Shown: piece by piece, positions 46,731 to 55,868 of the stretch | How positions within the stretch are numbered: position 1 is the first letter of the stretch | Layout: every line of letters starts with the position of its first letter | NCBI RefSeq assembly: GCF_016774335.1 | Contig: NZ_JAETWA010000014.1 | Location: 186,001 to 250,000 of the forward strand | Direction of reading: 5' to 3' | DNA length: 64,000 nt | Source: Luteimonas saliphila | GTDB lineage: Bacteria; Pseudomonadota; Gammaproteobacteria; Xanthomonadales; Xanthomonadaceae | Notes under the pieces: generated by a model | What the model saw: only the letters and a program-made list of their open reading frames with translations | Database searches by the model: none | Told to the model about the DNA's origin: nothing | Made by a program: the position numbers and the translations under genes

Positions 46731-47170
46731 GCTTGCGAGGCACTGCCTCGCGCCCGCCCGAACGCCCGGCCAAGGATGGCCGGGCCGGCGGCTCCGGAGC
46801 CTGTGAAGTCCCGCCATGGATGGCCGCAAGAAGATAATTGCGCAACGCGCGCTTGCGAGCCACTGGCTCGCGCGCCCGCGAACGCCCGGCCAAGGATGGC
46901 CGGGCCGGCGGCTCCGGAGCCTGTGAAGTCCCGCCATGGATGGCCGCAAGAAGATAATTGCGCAACGCGCGCTTGCGAGCCATTGGCTCGCGCGCCCGCG
47001 AACGCCCGGCCAAGGATGGTCGGGCCGGCGGCTCCGGAGCCTGTGAAGTCCCGCCATGGGTGGCCGCAAGAAAATAGTTGCGCAACGCGCGCTTGCGAGG
47101 CACTGCCTCGCGCCATGGCGGAACGGCCGGGCCGGTGGGCACCGGAGGAGCCCGCGCTGTCGCGCCATCG
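46731..47170 (+). repeat. Tandem array of 120-bp hairpin repeats (about 3.7 units)
   Basis: Unit starts are 46731, 46851, 46971 and 47091, exactly 120 bp apart; the last unit is partial and diverged. Each full unit holds a 7-bp stem with 3-base loop (GCGAGGC-ACT-GCCTCGC or GCGAGCC-ACT-GGCTCGC), an 8-bp stem CCCGGCCA-AGGA-TGGCCGGG, the palindrome GGCTCCGGAGCC, and CCATGGATGG. Units 2 and 3 change two stem bases on both sides, keeping pairing. A single related copy lies between lolC and lolD. The 517-bp gap to the next gene contains little else. Open frames here give repetitive peptides and are not genes. Confidence 0.92.
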
Positions 47171-47239
47171 ATGGCCCAGTGCGAAGAACAGCAAATCGCA
47201 GGATCGCCACGGAAAGCAACCGGAAGACACTGGATCCAG

Positions 47240-50200
47240 ATGCAGACTACGAACATGATCGACGGACACCACCACACGGCGGCAAGCGAACGTTTCACCC
47301 ACGCTCTCGCAGTCGCGATGCTCACCTTCGCATGTTTTCTTTCGCAGGCGCTGGCGCCGGCGCACGCCCAGCCGATGCCGCCCGCGATCGAACTCCCGCC
47401 GGATCCCCCCCGCCTGCTCGACGGCTTCGACGATCCCGCGCCCTGGCGCGTCGTCACTTCGAACCAGGTCAGCGGCAGCGTGCGTGCGGTCGAAGGCGAC
47501 GGCGGCGGCGCCGTGTGCCTGAACTACGATTTCAACGGCGTTTCCGGCTACGTCGGCATCCAGCGCGACCTGCCGATCGACTACCCCGGCAACTTCGCCT
47601 TCTCGTTCCGCCTGCGCGGAGACTCGCCGGACAACGACCTGCAGTTCAAGCTGGTCGACGCCAGCGGCGACAACGTCTGGTGGGTGAACCGGCCGAAGTA
47701 CGACTACCCGCGGCAATGGACGCCTGTGCGCTACAAGCGCCGTCACATCGACAAGGCATGGGGACCGGACCCGGACCCGGTTTTGCGCCGGAGCGAGAAG
47801 CTCGAGTTCACCATCTACAACAACGTCGGCGGTCGCGGCAGCGTGTGTTTCGACACACTGGTATTCGAGCCGTTGCCGGCCGACGACGACAGCCCGCTGC
47901 GCGCCGACGCCGTCGCCACCGCGGGCGATGCGACGCTCGCGGTCGATGGCAGGATGGGCACCGCGTGGCGCGTGGACAAGTCGACGCTGCCGCAACGGCT
48001 GGTGCTCGACCTGGGCAAGGTCCGCGAGTTCGGCGGCCTGCGCCTGCGCTGGGATGGAAAGGATTACCCGTCGCGTTACCGGATCAGCGTGTCCGACGAC
48101 GGCGCGGCCTGGCGCGAGGTGCGCGCAGTGACCGCCGGCAACGGCGGCGACGACTGGATCGCGCTTCCGGAGTCCGAGGCGCGCTACATCGCCTTCGACC
48201 TCGTCGACGGGCCGATACGACGCTTCGCCCTATTCGAGGCGAACGTCGAACCGCTGGCGTTCGCGGCGATGCCGAACGATTTCATCGGCTCGATGGCCGC
48301 GCACGCGCCCAGGGGCTGGTTTCCGCGCGGCTTCAGCGGCGAGCAAGCGTACTGGACGATCCTGGGGCTCGATGGCGGCGCGCAGCAGGGGCTGATCGGA
48401 GAGGACGGCGCGGTGGAGGTGGCCAAGGGCGGTTTCAGCATCGAGCCGTTCGTGCTGGTGGATGGCACGCTGGCCTCCTGGGCCGACGTGGCGACCACCC
48501 AGTCGCTGCAGGACGGCTACCTGCCGATCCCTGCGGTGCACTGGCAGCGCGACGACCTGGCACTCGACGTCACCGCGTTCGCGCATGGCACACCGCGCGA
48601 GTCGCGCCTGGTCGTGCGCTACCGGCTGTCCAACCCGGGTGGCAAGGCGCGCGACTACACGCTGGCGCTGGCGCTGCGGCCGTTCCAGGTGAATCCGCCC
48701 AGCCAGTTCCTCAATACGCGCGGCGGCGTCAGTCCGATCGGTGCGATGTCGATCGACGGCGGCACCGTGTCCGTCGACGGCAGGCCGAGGGTGTTCGCCA
48801 AGCAGTTGCCGAGCGCCGCGTTCGCCACGATGTTCGATGCGGGCATGGCGGTGTCGCACCTCGCCGCCTCGCGCACGCCCGCCACGACGAGCGTGGCGGA
48901 TCCGACCGGGCTCGCTTCCGGCGCCCTGCTGTACCGGATGCGTCTTGCGCCGTGGGAAACGCGCACCATCGAGGTGATGGTGCCGATGACCGGCACCGCC
49001 GCGCTCGCGCGCCGCTGGTGGGACGCGGAGGCGCTGCAGGCCGAGACCGCAGCGATGTGGCGCGACAAGCTCGACCGCGTGACGCTGACCGTGCCGCCGC
49101 AGGGACAGGCGCTGGCCGACACGTTGCGCACCTCGCTGGCACACATGCTGATCTCGCGGATCGGCCCGCGCCTGCAGCCGGGCACGCGTTCGTACGCGCG
49201 CAGCTGGATCCGCGACGGCGCGATGATCTCGGAAGGGCTGCTGCGCATGGACCGCCCCGACGTGGTGCGCGAGTACGTGGAGTGGTATGCGCCCTACCAG
49301 TTCGACAACGGCAAGGTGCCGTGTTGCGTCGACGACCGCGGCAGCGATCCGGTGCCGGAGAACGACAGCCACGGCGAGCTGATCTTCAACATCGCCGAGT
49401 ACTGGCGCCACACCGGCGACCTCGCCTTCCTGGAACGGATGTGGACGCACGTCGATGGCGCGTATCGCTACATGGAGGAATTGCGCCTGTCGGAGCGCAC
49501 GGCCGCGAACCGGCGGCTCAATCGCGCGTTCTACGGGATGATGCCGGCCTCGATCAGCCACGAGGGATACTCGGCCAAGCCGATGCACTCGTACTGGGAC
49601 AACTTCTGGGCGCTGCGCGGCTACAAGGATGCGGTGGAGGTCGCGCAGGCGTTGGGCAAGGCCGAAGAGGCGGCGCGGATGGCGGCGTCACGCGACCAGT
49701 TCCATGGAGACCTGATGGATTCGCTGCGGGCCGCGGCGGACCTGCACGACATCGACTTCCTGCCCGGCGCGGCCGAACTGGGGGATTTCGATCCGACCTC
49801 CACCACCATCGCGCTCGCGCCCGGCGGCGAGCAGGAGCGCCTGCCGCAGGACCTGCTGCACAACACCTTCGAGCAGTACTGGTCGCGCTTCCTCGACCGC
49901 CGCGACGGACGCCTGGAATGGAAGGACTACACGCCCTACGAATGGCGCAACGTGGCGGCGTTCGTGCGGCTGGGCTGGCGCGAGCGGGCGCAGGAGGTGG
50001 TCGACTTCTTCTTCGCCGATCGTGCGCCGCAGGCCTGGAACCAGTGGGGCGAGGTGGTTTCGCGCACGCCGCGCAAGCCGTTCTTCCTCGGCGACCTGCC
50101 GCATGCGTGGGTCGGGTCGGACTTCGTGCGTTCCGCGCTGGACATGTTCGCCTATCCGCGCGAGCGCGACGACAGCCTGGTGCTCGCGGCGGGCGTGCCG

Positions 50201-50545
50201 GTGGACTGGCTGGACGGCAGCGGTGTCGGCATCGCGGGATTGCGCACGGCCTCGGGTCCGCTCGCCTACCGCTTGCGGCGTGACGGCGGATCGCTGCTGC
50301 TGGAGGTCGACGATTCCGGCCTGCGGTTACCGTCGGGTGGGCTGGTGCTGCCGTGGCCGCTGGCAGGCGAGCCGGGCGAAACCAGCATCGAGTCGGGCGC
50401 GGCGCAGTGGAACGGGCGCGAGCTGTGGGTGACCGCCTTGCCTGCACGAATCCGCATCACTGCGGAAGCCGTGGAAGGGGGAAAGGGCGGCGAGGACAGG
50501 GCAGGTGCAGCGGAGATGACCAGCCCGGACTCTCCATCGCGCTAA
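47240..50545 (+). CDS. Secreted large (alpha/alpha)6-type enzyme, family unassigned (paralog of 32620)
   Basis: 1101 residues. A signal peptide ends near A-H-A-Q (44), then a carbohydrate-binding-like beta domain (about 55-215), a discoidin-like segment (about 220-335), a beta-rich middle part, and a helical domain with R-S-W-I-R-D-G (653), E-N-D-S-H-G-E, S-I-S-H-E-G-Y-S (770), E-L-G-D-F-D-P-T-S, Y-T-P-Y-E-W-R-N-V (896) and G-D-L-P-H-A-W-V-G-S (950). These match the product of 32620 with nearly equal spacing. The conserved acids suggest glycoside hydrolysis. The start could be 47240 or 47255. It follows the repeat array, so it may have its own promoter. Confidence 0.75.
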   Translation: MQTTNMIDGHHHTAASERFTHALAVAMLTFACFLSQALAPAHAQPMPPAIELPPDPPRLLDGFDDPAPWRVVTSNQVSGSVRAVEGDGGGAVCLNYDFNGVSGYVGIQRDLPIDYPGNFAFSFRLRGDSPDNDLQFKLVDASGDNVWWVNRPKYDYPRQWTPVRYKRRHIDKAWGPDPDPVLRRSEKLEFTIYNNVGGRGSVCFDTLVFEPLPADDDSPLRADAVATAGDATLAVDGRMGTAWRVDKSTLPQRLVLDLGKVREFGGLRLRWDGKDYPSRYRISVSDDGAAWREVRAVTAGNGGDDWIALPESEARYIAFDLVDGPIRRFALFEANVEPLAFAAMPNDFIGSMAAHAPRGWFPRGFSGEQAYWTILGLDGGAQQGLIGEDGAVEVAKGGFSIEPFVLVDGTLASWADVATTQSLQDGYLPIPAVHWQRDDLALDVTAFAHGTPRESRLVVRYRLSNPGGKARDYTLALALRPFQVNPPSQFLNTRGGVSPIGAMSIDGGTVSVDGRPRVFAKQLPSAAFATMFDAGMAVSHLAASRTPATTSVADPTGLASGALLYRMRLAPWETRTIEVMVPMTGTAALARRWWDAEALQAETAAMWRDKLDRVTLTVPPQGQALADTLRTSLAHMLISRIGPRLQPGTRSYARSWIRDGAMISEGLLRMDRPDVVREYVEWYAPYQFDNGKVPCCVDDRGSDPVPENDSHGELIFNIAEYWRHTGDLAFLERMWTHVDGAYRYMEELRLSERTAANRRLNRAFYGMMPASISHEGYSAKPMHSYWDNFWALRGYKDAVEVAQALGKAEEAARMAASRDQFHGDLMDSLRAAADLHDIDFLPGAAELGDFDPTSTTIALAPGGEQERLPQDLLHNTFEQYWSRFLDRRDGRLEWKDYTPYEWRNVAAFVRLGWRERAQEVVDFFFADRAPQAWNQWGEVVSRTPRKPFFLGDLPHAWVGSDFVRSALDMFAYPRERDDSLVLAAGVPVDWLDGSGVGIAGLRTASGPLAYRLRRDGGSLLLEVDDSGLRLPSGGLVLPWPLAGEPGETSIESGAAQWNGRELWVTALPARIRITAEAVEGGKGGEDRAGAAEMTSPDSPSR

Positions 50546-50624
50546 GCTCCCGCTTCCAGAATCCGAATCACGGTTCCCGACCCCGGCGCTCGCCATCTCC
50601 CGCGCCCGGCATCGACGCGACGAC

Positions 50625-51290
50625 ATGGTCCGAACCCGATCCAACGCATTCCCGCTCTGGCCGCTGCCGCTCGCGATCGCGGCGACGTTCACCTTCGCCG
50701 CGCACCTCGCATTGTGGCTGTCGATCCGCGACGGCTATGTCGAGGCCTGCGTGCCGGTGCTGGAGGGCTGCACCTCGATCAGCGGCGCCGCGCGCCATGG
50801 CCTCGGCAACCACCTGTTCCGCCTCCTGGTGCTGCCATGCGCGTTGCTGCTCGGCCTGCACTGGTGGCTGGCGTCGCGCTGGCTGGGGCGCCACCGGGAC
50901 GTGGCGTGGCTGGGCGCGATTGCCGCGGTGGCGCTGGCGGTCTACGCGACCTTCCTGGGCACCGACGGCGACACGTACCGGTTCCTGCGACGCTACGGCG
51001 TGGTCTGCTTCTTCGGTTTCGGCTACCTCGCGCAGTTGCGTTTCCTGCACGGCGCGCGAGGCGATGCGCGGAGTGGTCCGAACCTGTTCCGGGCCATGCT
51101 CGCGGTCAGCGCGACGATGCTGCTGCTCGGCGTGGGCAACGTCGCGGCGAGTGCGCTGGTCGGGGACGAAGACCTGAAGGACCGGATCGAGAACGCGCTC
51201 GAATGGCAGCTCGGCTGGCTGCTGGCGGCGTGGTACGTGTTGCAAGCCGTCTGCTGGAGGCGGGCTGGCGCGAAGCTTGCGCTCGATTGA
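50625..51290 (+). CDS. Membrane protein of unknown function, about six helices
   Basis: 221 residues, mostly hydrophobic helices: about 10-33, 62-83, 93-112, 124-140, 155-176 and 193-212. Between helices 1 and 2 there is a Cys-containing loop (C-V-P-V-L-E-G-C-T-S-I-S). R-F-L-R-R-Y-G and L-E-W-Q-L-G-W are the most distinctive parts. The topology recalls Frag1/DRAM-like proteins, but I do not recognise the family with certainty. It follows the 47240 gene after 79 bp and is convergent with eda. Confidence 0.6.
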   Translation: MVRTRSNAFPLWPLPLAIAATFTFAAHLALWLSIRDGYVEACVPVLEGCTSISGAARHGLGNHLFRLLVLPCALLLGLHWWLASRWLGRHRDVAWLGAIAAVALAVYATFLGTDGDTYRFLRRYGVVCFFGFGYLAQLRFLHGARGDARSGPNLFRAMLAVSATMLLLGVGNVAASALVGDEDLKDRIENALEWQLGWLLAAWYVLQAVCWRRAGAKLALD

Positions 51291-51334
51291 ATCGCAGACA
51301 TCACGGCGGGCGCGCGGGGCGCTTCCGCCGGCAT

Positions 51335-51997
51335 TCAGTGGAGCGCGCGCGCCTGGGCGATGATCGCCGCGGCCTTCGTGGCGCTTTCGCGAACCTTCGT
51401 CCATTCGCCCGCTGCCAGCCACTCCTTGGGCACCATCCACGAGCCGCCGATGCACGGCACGTTGGGCTGGGCGAGGAACTCGCCGGCATTGGCCTCGGTG
51501 ATGCCGCCGGTCGGGCACAGCTTCAGCGCAGCGAGCGGGCCGGCCAGCCCCTTGAGCATCGACAGACCGCCCACGGCGGTGGCCGGGAACAGTTTGCAGC
51601 AGCGGAAGCCCAGCGACATCAAGCGCAGGAATTCGGTCGGCGTGGCGCCGCCGGGCACCGCGGGAATCGATGCCAGCACCAGCGCCTCGGCCAGTGCGGG
51701 CGGGGTGCCGGGCGTGACCAGGAAATCCGCGCCGGCGTCGATCGACTGGCGGATGTGCGTTTCGTCGAGCACGGTGCCGGCGCCGATGACGATGCCGGGC
51801 AGTTCCTTCTTCAGTGCCGCCAGTGCGTCCAGCGCGGCCGGCGTACGCAGGGTGAGTTCGAGCGAGGTCAGGCCGCCTTCCAGCAGCGCCTCGGCGATGC
51901 GGCGTCCCTGGTCGACGCTGTCGACGGTGATCACCGGCAGGATGCCGGCATCGCGCAGCAACTGTTCGGCGCGGTTCTGGAGAGCTTCGATGGTCAT
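51335..51997 (-). CDS. eda: KDPG/KHG aldolase
   Basis: 220-residue class I aldolase that splits 2-keto-3-deoxy-6-phosphogluconate into pyruvate and glyceraldehyde 3-phosphate. The Schiff-base Lys135 is in C-C-K-L-F-P-A, the catalytic Glu47 in L-E-L-T-L-R, and G-A-G-T-V-L is near 72-77. Start ATG 51997. It is the last gene of the GH1-zwf-glk-pgl-edd-eda operon, separated from edd by a 157-bp gap with an inverted repeat. Confidence 0.97.
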   Translation of the reverse strand: MTIEALQNRAEQLLRDAGILPVITVDSVDQGRRIAEALLEGGLTSLELTLRTPAALDALAALKKELPGIVIGAGTVLDETHIRQSIDAGADFLVTPGTPPALAEALVLASIPAVPGGATPTEFLRLMSLGFRCCKLFPATAVGGLSMLKGLAGPLAALKLCPTGGITEANAGEFLAQPNVPCIGGSWMVPKEWLAAGEWTKVRESATKAAAIIAQARALH

Positions 51998-52026
51998 GGG
52001 TGGTGATTGGTGATTGGTGGATTTGT

Positions 52027-52148
52027 GATTCGTGATTGGTGATTAGTGGTTCGTGGTCCGAGGCGACGGTCGGCCTCCATGCGCGCAGCAGAATGGCGGC
52101 AGCGCGGGAGGATCAAGGTCGCAGCTTTCGAATCACCAATCACGAATC
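52027..52148. repeat. Inverted repeat with perfect 18-bp arms in the edd-eda gap
   Basis: GATTCGTGATTGGTGATT (52027-52044) and AATCACCAATCACGAATC (52131-52148) are exact reverse complements, 86 bp apart. Extra partial copies (GTGATTGGTGATTGGTGG from 52002, CCACCAATCAC after 52148) flank them. The same 18-mer occurs in the sdhA-sdhB gap. It lies inside the operon, just after the edd stop. Confidence 0.8.
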
Positions 52149-52154
52149 CACCAA

Positions 52155-54071
52155 TCACGCATCCTTCGACTCGTGCGGCGCCTCGGCGGCAATGCGCGGA
52201 TCGTCGCCGAGTTCGTATTCCGAATCGTAGTCCCACTGCCCGCCGTCGCGGGCGGGTGGGCCGCAGGAGATGGACAGCGCGCCCTGGTCGGCCGGCGAGA
52301 CCATCGCGCGGTTGAACGCGAACAGGTTGCGGCCGATGTCCCAGGCGCAGTGCGCTGTGCTCGGCGCGAGTTCGCGCGCGGCCCACTCGCCGGCATCCAC
52401 CAGCGCTTCGAGCGTGCCGGCCTCGCCGTCGAGGCGGATGATGTCGCCCTCGCGCAGCCTGGCGAGCGGGCCGCCGCGCGCGGCTTCCGGGGTGAGGTGG
52501 ATCGCGGCGGGGATCTTGCCCGACGCGCCCGACAGTCGTCCGTCGGTGACCAGCGCGACGCGACGCCCCTGGTTCTGCAGCATGCCCAGCAGCGGCGCCA
52601 GCGAATGCAGTTCCGGCATCCCGTTCGCTTTCGGGCCTTGGTAGCGGACCACGGCGACGAAATCCTGCGGCAGCAGCCCGGCGGCGTGCAGTTTGTTGAG
52701 CGCGCGGGGATCGTCAACCACCACCGCCGGCGCCTCGATCGTGCGGAATTCGGGCTTCACCGCCGAGAGCTTGATCAGCGAGCGGCCGAGGTTGCCGCGT
52801 AGCAGTCGCAGGCCGCCCTGTGCTTCGAACGGTGCGGAGGCAGGGCGTACCACGGCCTCGTCGCCGCTGGTCGCCACCGTCGGGGCGAAGGCGAGCGTGC
52901 CGTCGGTCAGGGTCGGCTCGTCGCACCAGGCGCGCATGCCGCCGGCAAGCACGGTTTCGACGTCGGCGTGCATCAGCCCGGCATCGAGCAGTTCGCGGAA
53001 CACGAAGCCGATGCCGCCGGCGGCGTGGAAGCGGTTCACGTCCGCCTCGCCATTGGGATACACGCGCGCCAGCAGCGGCACCACCTGCGACAGCTGGTCC
53101 ATGTCGTCCCAGGTCAGGACGATCCCGGCGGCGCGCGCGACCGCGGGCCAGTGGATGGTGTGGTTGGTGGAGCCGCCGGTGGCCATCAGCGCCACGACCG
53201 CGTTGACGATCGCGCGTTCGTCGATTACCCGGCCGAGCGGCCGGTAGTCGTCGCCGAGCGCGCTGATGCGCAGCGCGCGTTCGGTCGCGGCGCGGGTGAG
53301 CGCCTCGCGCAGCGAGGTGCCGGGATTGGCGAACGAGCCGGGCAACTGCACGCCCATCGCCTCGAGCAGCACCTGGTTGGAATTGGCGGTGCCGTAGAAG
53401 GTGCAGGTGCCTGGCGCATGGTAGGACGCGGCCTCGGCCTCGAGCAGTTCCTCGCGCGTGGCCTCGCCGGCGGCGTAGCGTTCGCGCACTTCCGCCTTCT
53501 GCTTGTTCGGAATGCCGGGCGTCATCGGCCCGGCCGGGATGAAGATCGCGGGCAGGTGGCCAAAGGCGAGCGCGCCGATCAGCAGGCCCGGCACGATCTT
53601 GTCGCAGATACCCAGGTGCACCGTGCTGTCGAACATGTCGTGCGAGAGGCCGATCGCGGTGGCCTGGGCGATGACGTCGCGCGAGAACAGCGACAGCTCC
53701 ATGCCGGCGCGGCCCTGGGTGACGCCGTCGCACATCGCCGGCACGCCGCCGGCGACCTGGGCGGTGGCGCCGAGCCTGCGCGCGTGTTCGCGGATCAGCT
53801 GCGGATAGGTCTCGTAGGGCTGGTGCGCCGAGAGCATGTCGTTGTACGCGGTGACGATGCCCAGATTCGGCGTGGCGCCGCCGCGCAGGCGCGACTTGTC
53901 GGTCGGCCCGCAGGCGGCGAAGCCGTGCGCGAGGTTGCCGCAGCTCAGGCGCGAGCGGTTCGGCCCGGCATGGTGCATGGCCTCGATGCCGGCGAGGTAG
54001 GCCGCGCGCGAGGCGCGGCTGCGGCGGCGGATGCGCTCGGTGACGTCGTGCAGTACGGGATGCAGGCTCAT
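52155..54071 (-). CDS. edd: 6-phosphogluconate dehydratase
   Basis: 638-residue IlvD/Edd-family [4Fe-4S] dehydratase converting 6-phosphogluconate to KDPG. Recognisable parts are [24 protein letters not shown] (near 110), [15 protein letters not shown] (near 220) and [12 protein letters not shown]. Three separate cysteines in these motifs would hold the cluster. Start 54071, 46 bp after pgl. Length is typical (E. coli 603). Confidence 0.97.
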   Translation of the reverse strand: MSLHPVLHDVTERIRRRSRASRAAYLAGIEAMHHAGPNRSRLSCGNLAHGFAACGPTDKSRLRGGATPNLGIVTAYNDMLSAHQPYETYPQLIREHARRLGATAQVAGGVPAMCDGVTQGRAGMELSLFSRDVIAQATAIGLSHDMFDSTVHLGICDKIVPGLLIGALAFGHLPAIFIPAGPMTPGIPNKQKAEVRERYAAGEATREELLEAEAASYHAPGTCTFYGTANSNQVLLEAMGVQLPGSFANPGTSLREALTRAATERALRISALGDDYRPLGRVIDERAIVNAVVALMATGGSTNHTIHWPAVARAAGIVLTWDDMDQLSQVVPLLARVYPNGEADVNRFHAAGGIGFVFRELLDAGLMHADVETVLAGGMRAWCDEPTLTDGTLAFAPTVATSGDEAVVRPASAPFEAQGGLRLLRGNLGRSLIKLSAVKPEFRTIEAPAVVVDDPRALNKLHAAGLLPQDFVAVVRYQGPKANGMPELHSLAPLLGMLQNQGRRVALVTDGRLSGASGKIPAAIHLTPEAARGGPLARLREGDIIRLDGEAGTLEALVDAGEWAARELAPSTAHCAWDIGRNLFAFNRAMVSPADQGALSISCGPPARDGGQWDYDSEYELGDDPRIAAEAPHESKDA

Positions 54072-54117
54072 TGGCGTTCTGGCGATGAGGCGGGTCGATG
54101 GCGTCGCGACCGCAGGG

Positions 54118-54864
54118 TCACGGACACCAGTGGATGTGCAGCGGCGCGCCGGGCGTCAGGAAGGCGATACGCGCCGGGTATTCGCGCGGATCGTCGCCGT
54201 CCAACACGCGCTCGAGCAGCTTGCGCTTGCTCTCGCCGCGGATCAGCAGCAGTCGCGTGTGCGCGGGCGCGAGCCCGGCGGGCGTCAGGCTGATGCGGCG
54301 CAGGAACCTGCCGGCGCCGGGGCAGCCGGTGGCGTCGACCTGCACGTAGGCCGCACGCGAACCGAGCGCGGCATCGAGGTGCTGCATCCGCGGGAACAGC
54401 GAGGCGGTGTGGCCGTCCTCGCCCATGCCGAGCACCACCACGCCGGCCGGTGCCTGCGCGTGCAGGTTGGCGGCGCTGACCGCTTCCTCGATGCTGCGGC
54501 CGGGGCGGGTGATGTTCTCGAAGCGGGCCTTCGCCGCGTTGTTGCGCAACAGCGATTCGCGGATCAGGCGCGAGTTGCTGTCGGGATCGTCGGGCAGCAG
54601 CCAGCGTTCGTCGACCAGGGCCACGTCGACGCGGTCCCACTCCAGCGGCGCCTTCGACAATGCCTCGTACACCGGCGCGGGCGTGCTGCCGCCCGACAGC
54701 AGCAGTCGCGCGCGCGGCTGCTGCTGCAGGTCGCGCGCGAGCACCGAGGAGATCGCGACCGCCGCGCCCCAGGTCCACTGCGTCTGCGACTCGTAGCTGT
54801 GCATGCGCACGCGCGAGCCTTCGGCCTGCCCGGGGGAATCGTGCTGCGGGCCGTGGCCGGTCAT
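54118..54864 (-). CDS. pgl: 6-phosphogluconolactonase
   Basis: 248-residue DevB/SOL-type lactonase (NagB fold) that hydrolyses 6-phosphogluconolactone. Motifs are [20 protein letters not shown] and [13 protein letters not shown]. The start at 54864 overlaps the glk stop (ATGA); a start at the later MHSYESQ is possible. It lies between glk and edd, as in other Xanthomonadaceae. Confidence 0.94.
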   Translation of the reverse strand: MTGHGPQHDSPGQAEGSRVRMHSYESQTQWTWGAAVAISSVLARDLQQQPRARLLLSGGSTPAPVYEALSKAPLEWDRVDVALVDERWLLPDDPDSNSRLIRESLLRNNAAKARFENITRPGRSIEEAVSAANLHAQAPAGVVVLGMGEDGHTASLFPRMQHLDAALGSRAAYVQVDATGCPGAGRFLRRISLTPAGLAPAHTRLLLIRGESKRKLLERVLDGDDPREYPARIAFLTPGAPLHIHWCP

Positions 54865-55868
54865 GCCGGCGCCGCGTCCAGCGCTTCGCGGCGCGCGATC
54901 GCGGCCGTGCCGAGCAGGCCGGCATTGGGGTGCATGACCGCCAGCGACGGTACCCGGGCCATCGCCGGCGAGAACCGGCCCTTGTGCTCGAAGCGCTGGC
55001 GGAAGCCCGAATGCTGGAGGGCGTCGAGCATCTTCGGCACCACGCCGCCGGTGAGGAACACCGCGTCCCAGGCGCCGAGCGTGAGCACCAGGTCGCCGGC
55101 GATCGCGCCGAACACCGCGCAGAACACGTCGACCGCGCGCATGCAGCGCGGATCGCCGGCCTGGGCGCGGGCGGTGACGTCGGCCGGCTGCATCGGCCCG
55201 GGATCCTCGCCGGCGAGTTCGCTGAGCGCGCGATGGATGTTGACCAGACCCGGGCCGCAGACCAGGCGCTCGTTCGACACCCGCCCGAACTGCGCGGACA
55301 GGCGGTCGAGGATCGCCAGTTCCTCCGGCGTGCCGGGCGGGAAGCTGACGTGCCCGCCCTCGGTCTCGAGCGGATACTGGCGGCCCTCGCGGATGATCAG
55401 CGCGCCGACGCCGAGACCGGTGCCCGGCCCGAGGATCGCGTAGGTGCGGTGTTGCGGCGCCGCCTCGGGGCTCCACGTCGCGCCGCCGATCGGGACCACG
55501 TCGCCGGCCTGCAGCAGCGGGATCGCCATCGCCTGGGCGGCGAAGTCGTTGATCAGGGTGACGCGCTCGAAACCGAGCTGGGCCTGGGTGCGCTGCCTGG
55601 AGATCACCCAGGGATGGTTGGTGATCCGCGCGACGTCGCCGTCGACGTGGCCGGCGACGGCGAAGATCCCCTCGCGAATCCCGGATTCCTCCTGGCCGGT
55701 CTCGCGCAGGTAATGGCGCGCGGCATCGGCGAGCGAGGGGAAGTCGACGACCGGGTAGCGCTGCATGCTGTCCACGATCAGCGGCGAGGCGAGCGCCGGA
55801 TCGGCCAGCGCGAAGCGGGCGTTGGTGCCGCCGATATCCGCCAGCAGGATCCGCGTGGCGTCGCTCAT
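54861..55868 (-). CDS. glk: Glucokinase
   Basis: 335-residue Glk-family kinase. L-L-A-D-I-G-G-T-N-A-R-F-A-L is near the N-terminus, I-N-D-F-A-A-Q-A near 110, G-P-G-T-G-L-G-V-G near 145 and the substrate-loop-like E-G-G-H-V-S-F-P-P near 165. The start at 55868 overlaps the zwf stop (ATGA) and its end overlaps pgl. It supplies glucose 6-phosphate for zwf. The E-G-G-H motif is canonical here, while the paralog at 18699 reads differently at that place (E-P-Q-Q-V-S-L), so this copy is the safer glucokinase. Confidence 0.95.
   Translation of the reverse strand: MSDATRILLADIGGTNARFALADPALASPLIVDSMQRYPVVDFPSLADAARHYLRETGQEESGIREGIFAVAGHVDGDVARITNHPWVISRQRTQAQLGFERVTLINDFAAQAMAIPLLQAGDVVPIGGATWSPEAAPQHRTYAILGPGTGLGVGALIIREGRQYPLETEGGHVSFPPGTPEELAILDRLSAQFGRVSNERLVCGPGLVNIHRALSELAGEDPGPMQPADVTARAQAGDPRCMRAVDVFCAVFGAIAGDLVLTLGAWDAVFLTGGVVPKMLDALQHSGFRQRFEHKGRFSPAMARVPSLAVMHPNAGLLGTAAIARREALDAAPA

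Noticed and set aside
46731..47170. CRISPR array
   Set aside because: Units are contiguous 120-bp copies without unique spacers, and no cas gene is present.
46699..47457. Open frames over the 120-bp repeats, predicting repetitive proteins
   Set aside because: The peptide repeats every 40 residues only because the DNA unit is 120 bp; similar peptides appear from the lolC-lolD element.
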